This document shows positions 17,801 to 25,824 of a stretch of DNA of 64,000 bases, piece after piece (the first letter of the stretch is position 1; each line of letters begins with the position of its first letter). The stretch spans positions 62,001 to 126,000 of the forward strand of contig NZ_CANNBM010000006.1 in NCBI RefSeq assembly GCF_947502895.1. Reading direction: 5' to 3'. Origin of the DNA: an uncultured Sulfitobacter sp. (GTDB taxonomy: Bacteria > Pseudomonadota > Alphaproteobacteria > Rhodobacterales > Rhodobacteraceae). A program made the position numbers and the translations under genes. The notes below the pieces were generated by a model. It had not been told where the DNA came from. It saw nothing but the letters and a program-made list of their open reading frames with translations, and did no database searches.

Positions 17801-19286
17801 AGCTGACCGCCTCGGCGATGTGGGGTTTTCGTACCTCTGCGGAACCGTCCAGATCGGCGATCGTGCGCGCCACCCGCAAGACACGGTGATAGCCGCGCGC
17901 AGAGAGGCTGAAGCGTTCTGCGGCGCGCAGCAGCAGCTCACGGCCTTCGGCGTCGGGGGCGGCCATCTGTTCCAGCATCTCTCCCTGTGCATCGGCGTTG
18001 AATGTCATTGAAGGCTCATCCGCAAAGCGTGCATGTTGAAGATCGCGGGCGGCGGCCACGCGGGCTGCCACGGTGGCCGAGCTTTCGCCCGCAGCAGGCA
18101 GATCGAGGTCGGTATAAGCCACGGGCGGGACATCGACACGCAGATCGAAACGGTCCATCAGGGGCCCCGAAATGCGGCCGAGATAGTCGTCTCCACATTG
18201 CGGAACGCGGGCGCAGGCGCGTGCGGGATCTGGCAGGTAGCCGCATTTGCAGGGGTTTGCAGCGGCGACGAGCATGAATTTGCACGGATACTTCACGTGG
18301 GCATTGGCGCGGCTTATCATGACTTCGCCTGTCTCAACGGGTTGACGGAGGGATTCCAGCACGTTGCGGGCGAACTCGGGGAATTCATCCATGAACAGAA
18401 CGCCATTGTGGGCCAGGCTGACCTCGCCGGGTTTGGCGTTGCGCCCGCCGCCGATGATCGCGGCCATCGAGGCAGTGTGGTGCGGCTCTCTGAAGGGGCG
18501 ATTGCGGTTGATGCCGCCCTCGTCCAGCAACCCTGCGAGTGAATGGATCATGGAGGTGCCGAGCGCCTCGGAAGCCGATAGCGGCGGCAGAATACCCGGA
18601 AGGCGCGCAGCCAGCATGGATTTGCCCGACCCCGGTGTGCCGACCATCATAAGGTGATGACGCCCCGCTGCCGCAACTTCGAGCGCGCGTTTGGCACGTT
18701 CCTGTCCTTTTACCTCGCGCAGATCGCGGCTGTGATCCAGCGGCGCGACCTCGCCCGGTTCGGCGGGAGGGAGGGGGACCTGACCCGTGTAGTGGCGCAC
18801 CACATCCCCCAGCGACGGTGCGGCGATGACTTGGCAGGCGTTTACCCACGCCGCCTCGGCACCTGAGCCTTTGGGGCAGAGCAGGCTGCGGTCATGTTCG
18901 GCGGCGGCCATCGCCGCAGGCAATGCGCCGACCACGGGCACCAGAGAGCCGTCGAGCGACAGCTCGCCCAAGGCGACAACGGTTTCAATCACGTCCTTTG
19001 GCAAGATATCGAGGGCTGCCAGCAGGGCCAGCGCGATGGGCAGGTCAAAATGGCTGCCCTCTTTGGGCAGGTCGGCGGGCGACAGGTTGATGGTGATGCG
19101 TTTGGACGGCAGCGCGATTGCCATGGAGGTGAGAGCGGTGCGAACGCGGTCCCGCGCCTCGGACACGGCCTTGTCCGGCAGGCCGACCACTGAAAATGCG
19201 GGCAAACCAGGCGTGACGGCGCATTGCACCTCAACGATGCGCGCCTCAACCCCCTGAAATGCAACGCTATACGCGCGTGCGACCAT
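17772..19286 (-). CDS. comM: YifB/ComM family AAA+ ATPase (Mg-chelatase-like)
   Basis: A 504-residue protein with an N-terminal Lon-protease-like (ChlI) domain (V-E-V-Q-C-A-V-T-P-G-L-P-A-F-S-V-V-G-L-P-D) and an AAA+ domain. Walker A is G-T-P-G-S-G-K-S and Walker B is V-L-F-M-D-E-F. A C-terminal Mg-chelatase-associated helical domain holds S-A-R-G-Y-H-R-V-L-R-V-A-R-T-I-A-D-L. Residues C-N-P-C-K-C-G-Y form the family's cysteine-containing loop. In Vibrio and Haemophilus ComM is a branch-migration helicase for natural transformation; its role in non-competent bacteria is not settled. The gene is convergent with the esterase gene. Two GGTTAACGG copies lie upstream (see findings). Confidence 0.93.
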   Translation of the reverse strand: MVARAYSVAFQGVEARIVEVQCAVTPGLPAFSVVGLPDKAVSEARDRVRTALTSMAIALPSKRITINLSPADLPKEGSHFDLPIALALLAALDILPKDVIETVVALGELSLDGSLVPVVGALPAAMAAAEHDRSLLCPKGSGAEAAWVNACQVIAAPSLGDVVRHYTGQVPLPPAEPGEVAPLDHSRDLREVKGQERAKRALEVAAAGRHHLMMVGTPGSGKSMLAARLPGILPPLSASEALGTSMIHSLAGLLDEGGINRNRPFREPHHTASMAAIIGGGRNAKPGEVSLAHNGVLFMDEFPEFARNVLESLRQPVETGEVMISRANAHVKYPCKFMLVAAANPCKCGYLPDPARACARVPQCGDDYLGRISGPLMDRFDLRVDVPPVAYTDLDLPAAGESSATVAARVAAARDLQHARFADEPSMTFNADAQGEMLEQMAAPDAEGRELLLRAAERFSLSARGYHRVLRVARTIADLDGSAEVRKPHIAEAVSFRLPSFAVA

Positions 19287-19374
19287 GCCACAACCCCATC
19301 CTTACCAACGGGTTAACGGTACGGGGGGAGAGTTTAAGAAAGGTTAACGGATGCGCTGTCAGGGAGTGGAAAAT

Positions 19375-20064
19375 TCAGACGGGCCAAGGCTCTGTTCGGC
19401 CTTTGGGTGGGTAGGGGAAGGGATCGTAAGTGGTGCGCAGTCCTTCGGCGCGCCACTGCTGAAAGGCGGGATCGCCCAGAGTGGTTGCGCAGTATGCCGC
19501 TGCGGTCTCGGATACGGGTAGGGCGTAACCTGTGATGCGGGCGCACACGGGGGCATAGAACGCGTCGGCCAGTGAATAGGCACCAAACAGCCACGGCCCT
19601 TCGGTGGCTTTTTCACGAGCATAGGCCCACAGTGTTTCTATGCGCGCAAGGTCTGCCAGAACGGCATCGGAAGGCGAGAAATCAGCGTCTATATGGGCCA
19701 GTTGCATCGGGCAATCGCCGCGCAACGCCCCAAAGCTGGTGGTCATTTCCGCACAGAGCCAGCGCGCGCGGATGCGGGCAGCCGGATCTGCGGGCCAGAG
19801 CGTGGATTGGGGGTGCCGCTCGGCCAGTGTCTCGGCAATGGCGAGGCTTTCGCCGACCACGTCCCCTTCGGGTGTGCGCAGGGCAGGGACCAGACGGGCG
19901 GGGGCCAGCGGGGCCATATCCTGCGCCATTGTTCCGCCATAGAGGCCGATCATATGGGTGCGGAAAGGCAGGTTGAATTTATGCAGCATAAGCCAGCCGC
20001 GCAAAGACCAGCTTGAAAACGTGCGGTCACCGATAAAGAGATCATATTCCATGGGTTTGGACAT
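19375..20064 (-). CDS. Glutathione S-transferase family protein
   Basis: A GST-fold protein of about 229 residues. The thioredoxin-like N-domain has L-F-I-G-D-R-T-F-S-S-W-S-L-R-G-W, with the Ser-rich GSH-binding loop, and L-V-P-A-L plus the E-S-L-A-I (E-S dipeptide) that contacts the gamma-glutamyl group. The helical C-domain has F-G-A-Y-S-L-A-D-A-F-Y-A-P. The family is related to maleylacetoacetate-isomerase/zeta-like GSTs; the substrate is unknown. Several starts are close together (ATG 20073, 20064, 20052). I took 20064 as a compromise because no clear ribosome site separates them. Confidence 0.88.
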   Translation of the reverse strand: MSKPMEYDLFIGDRTFSSWSLRGWLMLHKFNLPFRTHMIGLYGGTMAQDMAPLAPARLVPALRTPEGDVVGESLAIAETLAERHPQSTLWPADPAARIRARWLCAEMTTSFGALRGDCPMQLAHIDADFSPSDAVLADLARIETLWAYAREKATEGPWLFGAYSLADAFYAPVCARITGYALPVSETAAAYCATTLGDPAFQQWRAEGLRTTYDPFPYPPKGRTEPWPV

Positions 20065-20112
20065 TAGGGGCATCAACGCAGGCGTGCAAATTCCATTCTG
20101 TGTGTAGCCCCA

Positions 20113-20697
20113 TCACGGGAGGTGATTGATCGCATGCGCTTCCCATGCATCGTTGCCTTTGTGGTGCAGGGTTGTGACCGAGATATTGTCGATCTTGTGG
20201 GCCATGGCCTGATAGGGGGACACGCCAAGGGCGCGCTGCACTTGGGTCAGGATCACACCAAAATGTGCCACGGCGATGATATGGCCGCCTGAATGCGTCT
20301 CGTTCAAACGGTCCACTACGGCGTCAACGCGGGCGCGGGTCTGATTCCAGCTTTCGCCATCAGGGGCCTGAACGTCACCCGGCTTTTCCCAGAACGCGCG
20401 GCTGAGGTCGGGGTCGCGTGCGGCGACAGCCTCAAAGTGCATACCGTCCCAGACGCCGAAGTCCATCTCGCGTAGATCGACCTCATGGGGGAGGCGGGTA
20501 TGGCCTGCGGTGTGCAGCACGTCTGCCGTATGGACCGAGCGGATGAGATCGGAAGATACCAGTACCGCGTCTTCGGGCAGGTGCGCGCGGACGCGGTTGA
20601 TCAGTGCTGTATCCGAAAGGTCGGCAGGCACATCGCGCCAGCCTACAAAGGTCTTTTCATGGGTTGGTCCGTGGCGGACCCAATGCCAAGTGGTCAT
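20113..20697 (-). CDS. Histidine phosphatase family protein (CobC/alpha-ribazole phosphatase-like)
   Basis: A 194-residue branch-1 histidine phosphatase. The catalytic R-H-G is at residues 8-10 (W-V-R-H-G-P-T), the second His in V-A-H-F-G-V-I, and the acid in R-E-M-D-F-G-V-W-D-G. It overlaps the cobU start-side gene by 4 bp, and alpha-ribazole-5'-phosphate phosphatase works next to CobU in nucleotide-loop assembly of cobalamin. I therefore infer a CobC role from context; sequence alone only supports a small-molecule or phosphoprotein phosphatase. The protein is close to the usual CobC length. Confidence 0.8.
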   Translation of the reverse strand: MTTWHWVRHGPTHEKTFVGWRDVPADLSDTALINRVRAHLPEDAVLVSSDLIRSVHTADVLHTAGHTRLPHEVDLREMDFGVWDGMHFEAVAARDPDLSRAFWEKPGDVQAPDGESWNQTRARVDAVVDRLNETHSGGHIIAVAHFGVILTQVQRALGVSPYQAMAHKIDNISVTTLHHKGNDAWEAHAINHLP

Positions 20698-21215
20698 GGG
20701 AGTGTTCCTTTCAGGACTTGGGGCAGGCCAGCGACGATCATCACGGCCAGATCGGCCTCGCGGGCCAATGCGATGTTGAGCCTGCCCTGTGCCTCGCGGA
20801 ATTTACGTGCCAGTGCGTTTTCAGGGACGATGCCATGGCCGACCTCGTTGCTGACGATCACCCAAGGGGCGGTACAGCCGCGCAGGGCGGCCAGCAGTGT
20901 TTCGGTGGCACGATCCAGATCGGCCTCTGCCATCATCTGGTTGCTGAGCCACATGGTGGCGCAGTCGATCAATGCGGGGGTGTCCGCGCTCAGGCTGGCA
21001 AGCGGGGCGGTGAGATCCAACGGCTCCTCTATCGTTGACCAGCGTGCGTCGCGGCGCGATTTATGCACTTTAACCCGCAAAATAGTTTCATCATCCAATG
21101 CACGACCTGTGGCGAGGTAGGTGCAATTCAAGCCGCTGGATAATATAAGATTTTCGGCCCACTCGGATTTGCCTGAAGCGGCGCCGCCTAGAATGAATGT
21201 CCCTTTGGGCAACAT
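20694..21215 (-). CDS. cobU: Adenosylcobinamide kinase / adenosylcobinamide-phosphate guanylyltransferase
   Basis: A 173-residue bifunctional enzyme (CobU; CobP in aerobic-pathway naming) that phosphorylates adenosylcobinamide and adds GMP. Walker A is G-G-A-A-S-G-K-S (residues 10-17). The family's C-terminal block V-S-N-E-V-G-H-G-I-V-P is present, followed by G-R-L-N-I-A-L-A. The first gene of a two-gene unit with the CobC-like phosphatase; the start is divergent from rpoHII with 96 bp between. No other cobalamin genes are in the window, so the rest of the pathway lies elsewhere. Confidence 0.95.
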   Translation of the reverse strand: MLPKGTFILGGAASGKSEWAENLILSSGLNCTYLATGRALDDETILRVKVHKSRRDARWSTIEEPLDLTAPLASLSADTPALIDCATMWLSNQMMAEADLDRATETLLAALRGCTAPWVIVSNEVGHGIVPENALARKFREAQGRLNIALAREADLAVMIVAGLPQVLKGTLP

Positions 21216-21311
21216 TTTTCGTAACCTTTTGTGAACCGATATGCACTTTCATGCGTATCTATAACAAAGCGTCACCACAAGGTGACCATTTCACCCAGGG
21301 AGACGGAACAG

Positions 21312-22190
21312 ATGGCGATTGGAACTGCGCAGGACTTTTCACTCACACGCACTGCGATGAAAGCGGAGCTGCTGGATGCTGAAACAGAATTGAGACTGGC
21401 CTACGCATGGCGGGATGACCGGTGCGAAGAATCTTTGCACCGCTTGATCACCGCATACATGCGTTTGGCGATTTCTATGGCGTCAAAGTTCAAGCGGTAC
21501 GGAGCGCCGATGAATGATCTCATTCAGGAAGCGGGTCTGGGGCTGATGAAGGCTGCGGACAAGTTCGATCCTGACCGTGGGGTGCGTTTCTCGACCTATG
21601 CGGTCTGGTGGATCAAAGCCTCTATTCAGGACCATGTCATGCGCAACTGGTCGATGGTGCGCACGGGTTCAACCTCTTCCCAGAAATCACTGTTTTTCAA
21701 CATGCGCCGCGTTCAGGCGCGTCTGGAGCGTGAGGCTGCATCCGCAGGAGAGACGCTGGACAAGCACCAGCTGTTGCAGATGATAAGCACCGAGATCGGT
21801 GTGCCGTTGCATGATGTGGAGATGATGGAGGGGCGTCTGTCCGGCTCGGATTATTCGCTGAATGCTACGCAGTCGTCAGAGGACGAGGGGCGGGAGTGGA
21901 TTGATGCGCTGGAAGATGACAGCGCGCAGGCCGCCGAACAGGTGGAGCATAGCCATGATACCCAGCAGTTGCGTGAGTGGCTGTTGTCGGCGATGTCGGC
22001 CCTGAACGAGCGGGAGCAGTTCATTGTGCGCGAGCGCAAACTGCGCGATGCGCCCCGCACGCTGGAAAGCCTTGGCCAAGAGTTGAGCCTGAGCAAGGAG
22101 CGTGTGCGTCAGCTGGAAGCCGCCGCATTTCAGAAAATGCGGAAATCCCTTGAAATGCAATCGCAGGAAGTGTTTCATTTTCTCACATGA
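21312..22190 (+). CDS. rpoH: RNA polymerase sigma-32-type factor (RpoHII group)
   Basis: A 292-residue sigma-70-family group 3 factor. Region 2 has M-N-D-L-I-Q-E-A-G-L-G-L-M-K-A-A-D-K-F-D, continuing into R-F-S-T-Y-A-V-W-W-I-K. The RpoH-box area (M-V-R-T-G-S-T-S-S-Q-K) and region 4 (S-L-S-K-E-R-V-R-Q-L-E) follow. The N-terminus and diverged RpoH box resemble the second RpoH paralogue of Rhodobacteraceae (RpoHII), which in Rhodobacter sphaeroides serves the singlet-oxygen/oxidative stress response under RpoE. The ATG at 21312 has an AGGGAG site; longer starts read into the cobU promoter. The stop overlaps the start of the ChaN-like gene (ATGA). Confidence 0.92.
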   Translation: MAIGTAQDFSLTRTAMKAELLDAETELRLAYAWRDDRCEESLHRLITAYMRLAISMASKFKRYGAPMNDLIQEAGLGLMKAADKFDPDRGVRFSTYAVWWIKASIQDHVMRNWSMVRTGSTSSQKSLFFNMRRVQARLEREAASAGETLDKHQLLQMISTEIGVPLHDVEMMEGRLSGSDYSLNATQSSEDEGREWIDALEDDSAQAAEQVEHSHDTQQLREWLLSAMSALNEREQFIVRERKLRDAPRTLESLGQELSLSKERVRQLEAAAFQKMRKSLEMQSQEVFHFLT

Positions 22191-22993
22191 TACCAGTACC
22201 CTCCAATGTAGTGAGTGCAGGCGCGGCCCTATGGGTCGCGCTTTTTGCGTCAGGAGCGGCGGCTGAGATACCGCAGGCCGCGTTTGACGCGCAGATCGTT
22301 GTTTTGGGAGAGCAGCACGACAACCCTGATCACCATGCGCGTCAGGCGGCGTGGGTGGCCGCACTTGAGCCTAAGGCGTTGGTGTTCGAGATGCTGACAG
22401 AACGGCAGGCGGTGGCGGCAAATGGCCCTTGGGAAACGCAGGATGGACTGGATGCCGCGACAGGGTGGAGCGAGACATCGTGGCCGGCGTTCGCGATGTA
22501 CTTTCCCATATTTGACGCAGCGCGTGATGCGGTGATCTATGGCGCTGGCGTGCCGCGCCCTGCGTTGCGGGCGCAGTTGGAGACGCCGCTTGCCACGCAT
22601 CCGCTGGCTGCCAAATTCGGGCTGGACCAGCCCGCGGACCCTGAGGAGCAATTGGCGCGGGAGGAGTTGCAAGCACAAGCACATTGCGACGCCTTGCCCG
22701 AAGAGATGTTGCCGGTGATGGTGAATGCGCAGCGTATCCGTGATGCGGCCTTGGCAGACGCGGCCCTGCGTGCATTGGACCATACAGGCGGGCCCGTGGT
22801 TGTGATCACTGGTAACGGACATGCGCGGGCCGATTGGGGCATGCCTGCGCTTTTGGCCCATGCCGCGCCTGATGTGCCTGTCTTTGCGCTGGCGCAGGGC
22901 GAAGACGGTGGCGCGGTGGGGGGTGCGTTCTCGCTTACGTTGGATGCGCCCGCGCCTGTGCGCGGCGATCCTTGTGCGGCCTTTACCCAGTAG
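22187..22993 (+). CDS. ChaN-like periplasmic haem/iron-associated protein
   Basis: A 268-residue protein with a signal peptide (core A-L-W-V-A-L-F-A-S-G, cut near A-A-A/E-I). The ChaN family motif L-G-E-Q-H-D-N-P-D-H-H occurs at about residue 40 of the precursor, with V-F-E-M-L later and T-G-N-G-H-A-R near the C-terminus. ChaN of Campylobacter is a haem-binding lipoprotein tied to iron uptake; related domains belong to the EreA/TraB-like fold. There is no lipobox here, so it should be soluble in the periplasm. Its start overlaps the rpoHII stop by 4 bp, which ties its expression directly to the stress sigma factor. Confidence 0.82.
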   Translation: MIPVPSNVVSAGAALWVALFASGAAAEIPQAAFDAQIVVLGEQHDNPDHHARQAAWVAALEPKALVFEMLTERQAVAANGPWETQDGLDAATGWSETSWPAFAMYFPIFDAARDAVIYGAGVPRPALRAQLETPLATHPLAAKFGLDQPADPEEQLAREELQAQAHCDALPEEMLPVMVNAQRIRDAALADAALRALDHTGGPVVVITGNGHARADWGMPALLAHAAPDVPVFALAQGEDGGAVGGAFSLTLDAPAPVRGDPCAAFTQ

Positions 22994-23058
22994 GGTCTGG
23001 CGCTGGGCAGACCTGCCGCCTATGTTGAGGGCCGAAGTGGCGGACCAAGGGGCGCAAT

Positions 23059-24255
23059 ATGCTAGGTGGCAAACATATCCTGCTGATTATCGGTGGTGGC
23101 ATTGCGGCGTTTAAATCGCTGGACCTGATGCGCCGCCTGCGCGAGCGCGGCGCGGTAGTGACCCCTGTTTTGACCCGCGCGGGTGAGGAATTTGTCACCC
23201 CTTTGTCTGTCTCGGCGCTGGCGGGGCGCAAGGTGCACCGCGATCTGTTTGATCTGGATGACGAGGCAGAGATGGGTCATATTCAGCTGAGCCGTGTGGC
23301 CGATTTGGTGGTTGTCGCCCCTGCCACCGCTGATCTGATGGCCAAGATGGCGGGCGGGTTGGCCAATGATCTCGCCTCGACCCTGCTGTTGGCCACGGAT
23401 ACGCCCGTGATGATCGTGCCTGCGATGAATGTGCGTATGTGGGAACATGCCGCGACCCAGCGCAATCTGGCAACGCTGCGCAGTGACGGTATCGCGGTGG
23501 TTGGCCCGAACAATGGCGATATGGCCTGCGGCGAGCATGGTCCGGGCCGAATGGCGGAGCCGCTGGAGATTGTCGCCGCCGTCGAGGCCGCCCTGACCGA
23601 CGGGCCGTTGAAAGGCCGCCGTATCCTTGTCACCTCTGGCCCTACACATGAGCCGATTGACCCTGTACGCTATATCGCCAACCGGTCGTCAGGGGCGCAA
23701 GGCACGGCGCTGGCGCGTGCGTTGACGGCATTGGGTGCGCATGTGGTATTTGTAACGGGGCCAGCCGATGTCGCGCCCCCTGACGGTGTCGAAGTTATTG
23801 CCGTGCAGACAGCGCAGCAGATGAAGGCAGCGGTAGAGGCGGCCTTGCCCGCAGATGCAGCGGTGTTTGCGGCGGCTGTTGCCGACTGGCGCGTCAGTTC
23901 TGCCTCTGACCGCAAATTGAAAAAGACCAAGGACGGGTTGCCCGTGCTGGAGTTTGCCGAAAATCCAGACATTCTGCGCGGGGTCAGTGCAATGGCCGAG
24001 GGACGGCCTGCACTGGTTGTGGGATTCGCCGCCGAGACAAATGATGTGATCGAGAACGCCACGGCCAAGCGGCTGCGAAAGGGCTGCGACTGGATCGTGG
24101 CCAACGATGTTTCACCCGAAACGGGGATCATGGGAGGCATCGAGAACGCGGTGACGCTGATCAGTGATGCGGGGGCCGAAGAATGGCCGCGCATGTCCAA
24201 AGACGCTGTGGCGCAGCAGCTGGCCGCACGGATCGCGGATGCGATCACCACATGA
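23059..24255 (+). CDS. coaBC: Bifunctional phosphopantothenoylcysteine decarboxylase / phosphopantothenate-cysteine ligase
   Basis: A 398-residue coenzyme A biosynthesis enzyme. The CoaC flavoprotein half (residues 1 to about 190) has the P-A-M-N motif (P-A-M-N-V-R-M-W) and the substrate-clamp A-C-G-E-H-G-P-G-R-M. The CoaB half begins G-R-R-I-L-V-T-S-G-P-T-H-E-P-I-D-P-V-R and has the C-terminal K-K-T-K-D-G-L-P-V-L-E-F-A-E-N-P-D-I-L motif. A site AAGGGG precedes the ATG. Overlaps dut by 4 bp; the coaBC-dut pair is a common bacterial arrangement. Confidence 0.97.
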   Translation: MLGGKHILLIIGGGIAAFKSLDLMRRLRERGAVVTPVLTRAGEEFVTPLSVSALAGRKVHRDLFDLDDEAEMGHIQLSRVADLVVVAPATADLMAKMAGGLANDLASTLLLATDTPVMIVPAMNVRMWEHAATQRNLATLRSDGIAVVGPNNGDMACGEHGPGRMAEPLEIVAAVEAALTDGPLKGRRILVTSGPTHEPIDPVRYIANRSSGAQGTALARALTALGAHVVFVTGPADVAPPDGVEVIAVQTAQQMKAAVEAALPADAAVFAAAVADWRVSSASDRKLKKTKDGLPVLEFAENPDILRGVSAMAEGRPALVVGFAAETNDVIENATAKRLRKGCDWIVANDVSPETGIMGGIENAVTLISDAGAEEWPRMSKDAVAQQLAARIADAITT

Positions 24256-24713
24256 GCGGCGTTGACATTCGGATGATGTGGGAGGCGGAGGCCGATAGCA
24301 CGCTGGGCCTGCCGCGATACGAGACAGCGGGCGCAGCGGGGGCTGATCTGCGGGCGAATTTCGCTGACCGTGTGGCCGTGACCTTGGCGGTGGGCGCGCG
24401 TGCGTTGATCCCGACGGGTCTGCGGCTCGCCATTCCCGAAGGATTCGAGGTGCAGATCAGGCCGCGTTCGGGGCTGGCGCTTAAACACGGGATAACGCTG
24501 CCCAACAGTCCCGGCACGATTGATGCGGACTATCGCGGCCCGCTGGGCGTGATTGTGATGAATGCTGGCGGTGCGCCTTTTGTGATCGAGCACGGGATGC
24601 GGATCGCGCAAATGGTGGTCGCGCCCGTTGTGCAAGCTAGGTTCCACAGCGTGGACGCATTGGAAAGCACGGCGCGCGGCGCTGGCGGCTTTGGCTCCAC
24701 CGGAACGGAGTGA
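24252..24713 (+). CDS. dut: dUTP diphosphatase
   Basis: A 153-residue trimeric dUTPase that hydrolyses dUTP to dUMP and pyrophosphate. The five family motifs are visible: A-G-A-D-L-R-A, P-R-S-G-L-A-L, G-T-I-D-A-D-Y-R-G, R-I-A-Q-M-V, and the C-terminal arm G-G-F-G-S-T-G that closes over the substrate. The ATG at 24252 overlaps the coaBC stop; this gives the standard length. Confidence 0.97.
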   Translation: MSGVDIRMMWEAEADSTLGLPRYETAGAAGADLRANFADRVAVTLAVGARALIPTGLRLAIPEGFEVQIRPRSGLALKHGITLPNSPGTIDADYRGPLGVIVMNAGGAPFVIEHGMRIAQMVVAPVVQARFHSVDALESTARGAGGFGSTGTE

Positions 24714-24717
24714 ATTT

Positions 24718-25770
24718 GTGCTTGTTGTAATTCTTGCAGGCCTCATATGGGGCCTAGGCGCTGTGATGCGCACGCCGCGTTCGGCGCGGTGGACCATGAT
24801 CGGCCTTCTGCTGGTGTTGGCGATTGGTGTGCAGTTGGTTCTGGTTGACGGCCATCCGTTGCGGCAGGCGACGGGGGGCAGTGCCGCGCTCTGGCTGATT
24901 GTGGCGGGTGTGGGCGCCGTGATTGCAGCCTATTCACGTGTCATTGGTCGGCTGCGTGCACAGACAGGCGTTGACGATGAAAAACCGGCCCAAGCGCCAG
25001 CACGCCAAGGCAAATTTTCGGACGTTGAGCTGAACCGCTATGCGCGCCATATCGCGCTGCGCGAAGTGGGTGGTGCGGGGCAGAAAGCGTTGCGGGATGC
25101 CAAGGTACTGGTGATCGGCGCGGGCGGGCTGGGCGCGCCTGTGCTTCAATATCTGGCTGCAACAGGCGTTGGCACCATTGGTGTGATCGACGATGATGTG
25201 GTCGAGAACACAAACCTTCAACGGCAGATCATTCATAAAGACGCCTCAATCGGGATGCCCAAGGTGTTCTCGGCCCAGATGGAGATGAGCGCGCAAAACC
25301 CGTTTGTTCAGGTGCGTCCCTATAACCGTCGGCTGGACGATAGCATCGCGCCCGAATTGATTGCGGAATATGATCTGGTGCTGGACGGCACAGATAATTT
25401 TGACACGCGCTATCTGGTCAATGCAACCTGTGTCGCGGCTGCTGTGCCGCTGGTGAGTGGCGCGTTGAGCCAGTGGGAAGGGCAGCTGAGTGTCTTTGAC
25501 CCTGCGCATGGCGCGCCTTGCTATCAGTGTATTTTCCCTGCCGCCCCTGCACCCCATCTGGCGCCCAGTTGTGCCGAGGCGGGGGTTATTGGCCCCTTAC
25601 CCGGTGTGGTGGGGGCGATGATGGCAATGGAAGCGGTCAAGATCATCACCGGCGCAGGCACTGTGCTGCGCGGCCAGATGGTGATTTATGACGGTCTTTA
25701 TGGTGAGAGCCGTAGCATCAAAGTAACCCCGCGCGCGGATTGCCCTGTTTGTGCTGCTGCGCGCCCCTGA
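24718..25770 (+). CDS. Membrane-anchored MoeB/ThiF/HesA-type E1-like adenylyltransferase
   Basis: A 350-residue protein in two parts. The N-terminal 80 residues hold three hydrophobic helices (starting V-L-V-V-I-L-A-G, M-I-G-L-L-L-V-L and A-A-L-W-L-I-V-A-G). The rest is a full MoeB/ThiF E1-like domain: R-Y-A-R-H-I-A-L, G-A-G-G-L-G-A-P-V-L for ATP, N-L-Q-R-Q, D-G-T-D-N-F-D-T-R, and two C-x-x-C pairs (C-Y-Q-C and C-P-V-C) for zinc. Such enzymes adenylate the C-terminus of ubiquitin-like sulfur carriers (MoaD/ThiS). The GTG at 24718, 5 bp after the dut stop with GGAG upstream, is the best start. No sulfur-carrier gene is nearby. Confidence 0.88.
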   Translation: MLVVILAGLIWGLGAVMRTPRSARWTMIGLLLVLAIGVQLVLVDGHPLRQATGGSAALWLIVAGVGAVIAAYSRVIGRLRAQTGVDDEKPAQAPARQGKFSDVELNRYARHIALREVGGAGQKALRDAKVLVIGAGGLGAPVLQYLAATGVGTIGVIDDDVVENTNLQRQIIHKDASIGMPKVFSAQMEMSAQNPFVQVRPYNRRLDDSIAPELIAEYDLVLDGTDNFDTRYLVNATCVAAAVPLVSGALSQWEGQLSVFDPAHGAPCYQCIFPAAPAPHLAPSCAEAGVIGPLPGVVGAMMAMEAVKIITGAGTVLRGQMVIYDGLYGESRSIKVTPRADCPVCAAARP

Positions 25771-25824
25771 GAATTGTATCCCTGCCACCGCGCGCCTAGT
25801 CTGAAGCGCAAAGGAGAAGACGCT

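Noticed and set aside
21232..21261. TGAACC-N18-TATCTA before rpoHII as an RpoE-type promoter
   Set aside because: It differs from the Rhodobacter RpoE -35/-10 pattern as I know it, and such loose matches arise by chance. RpoE control of this gene is plausible but not shown.
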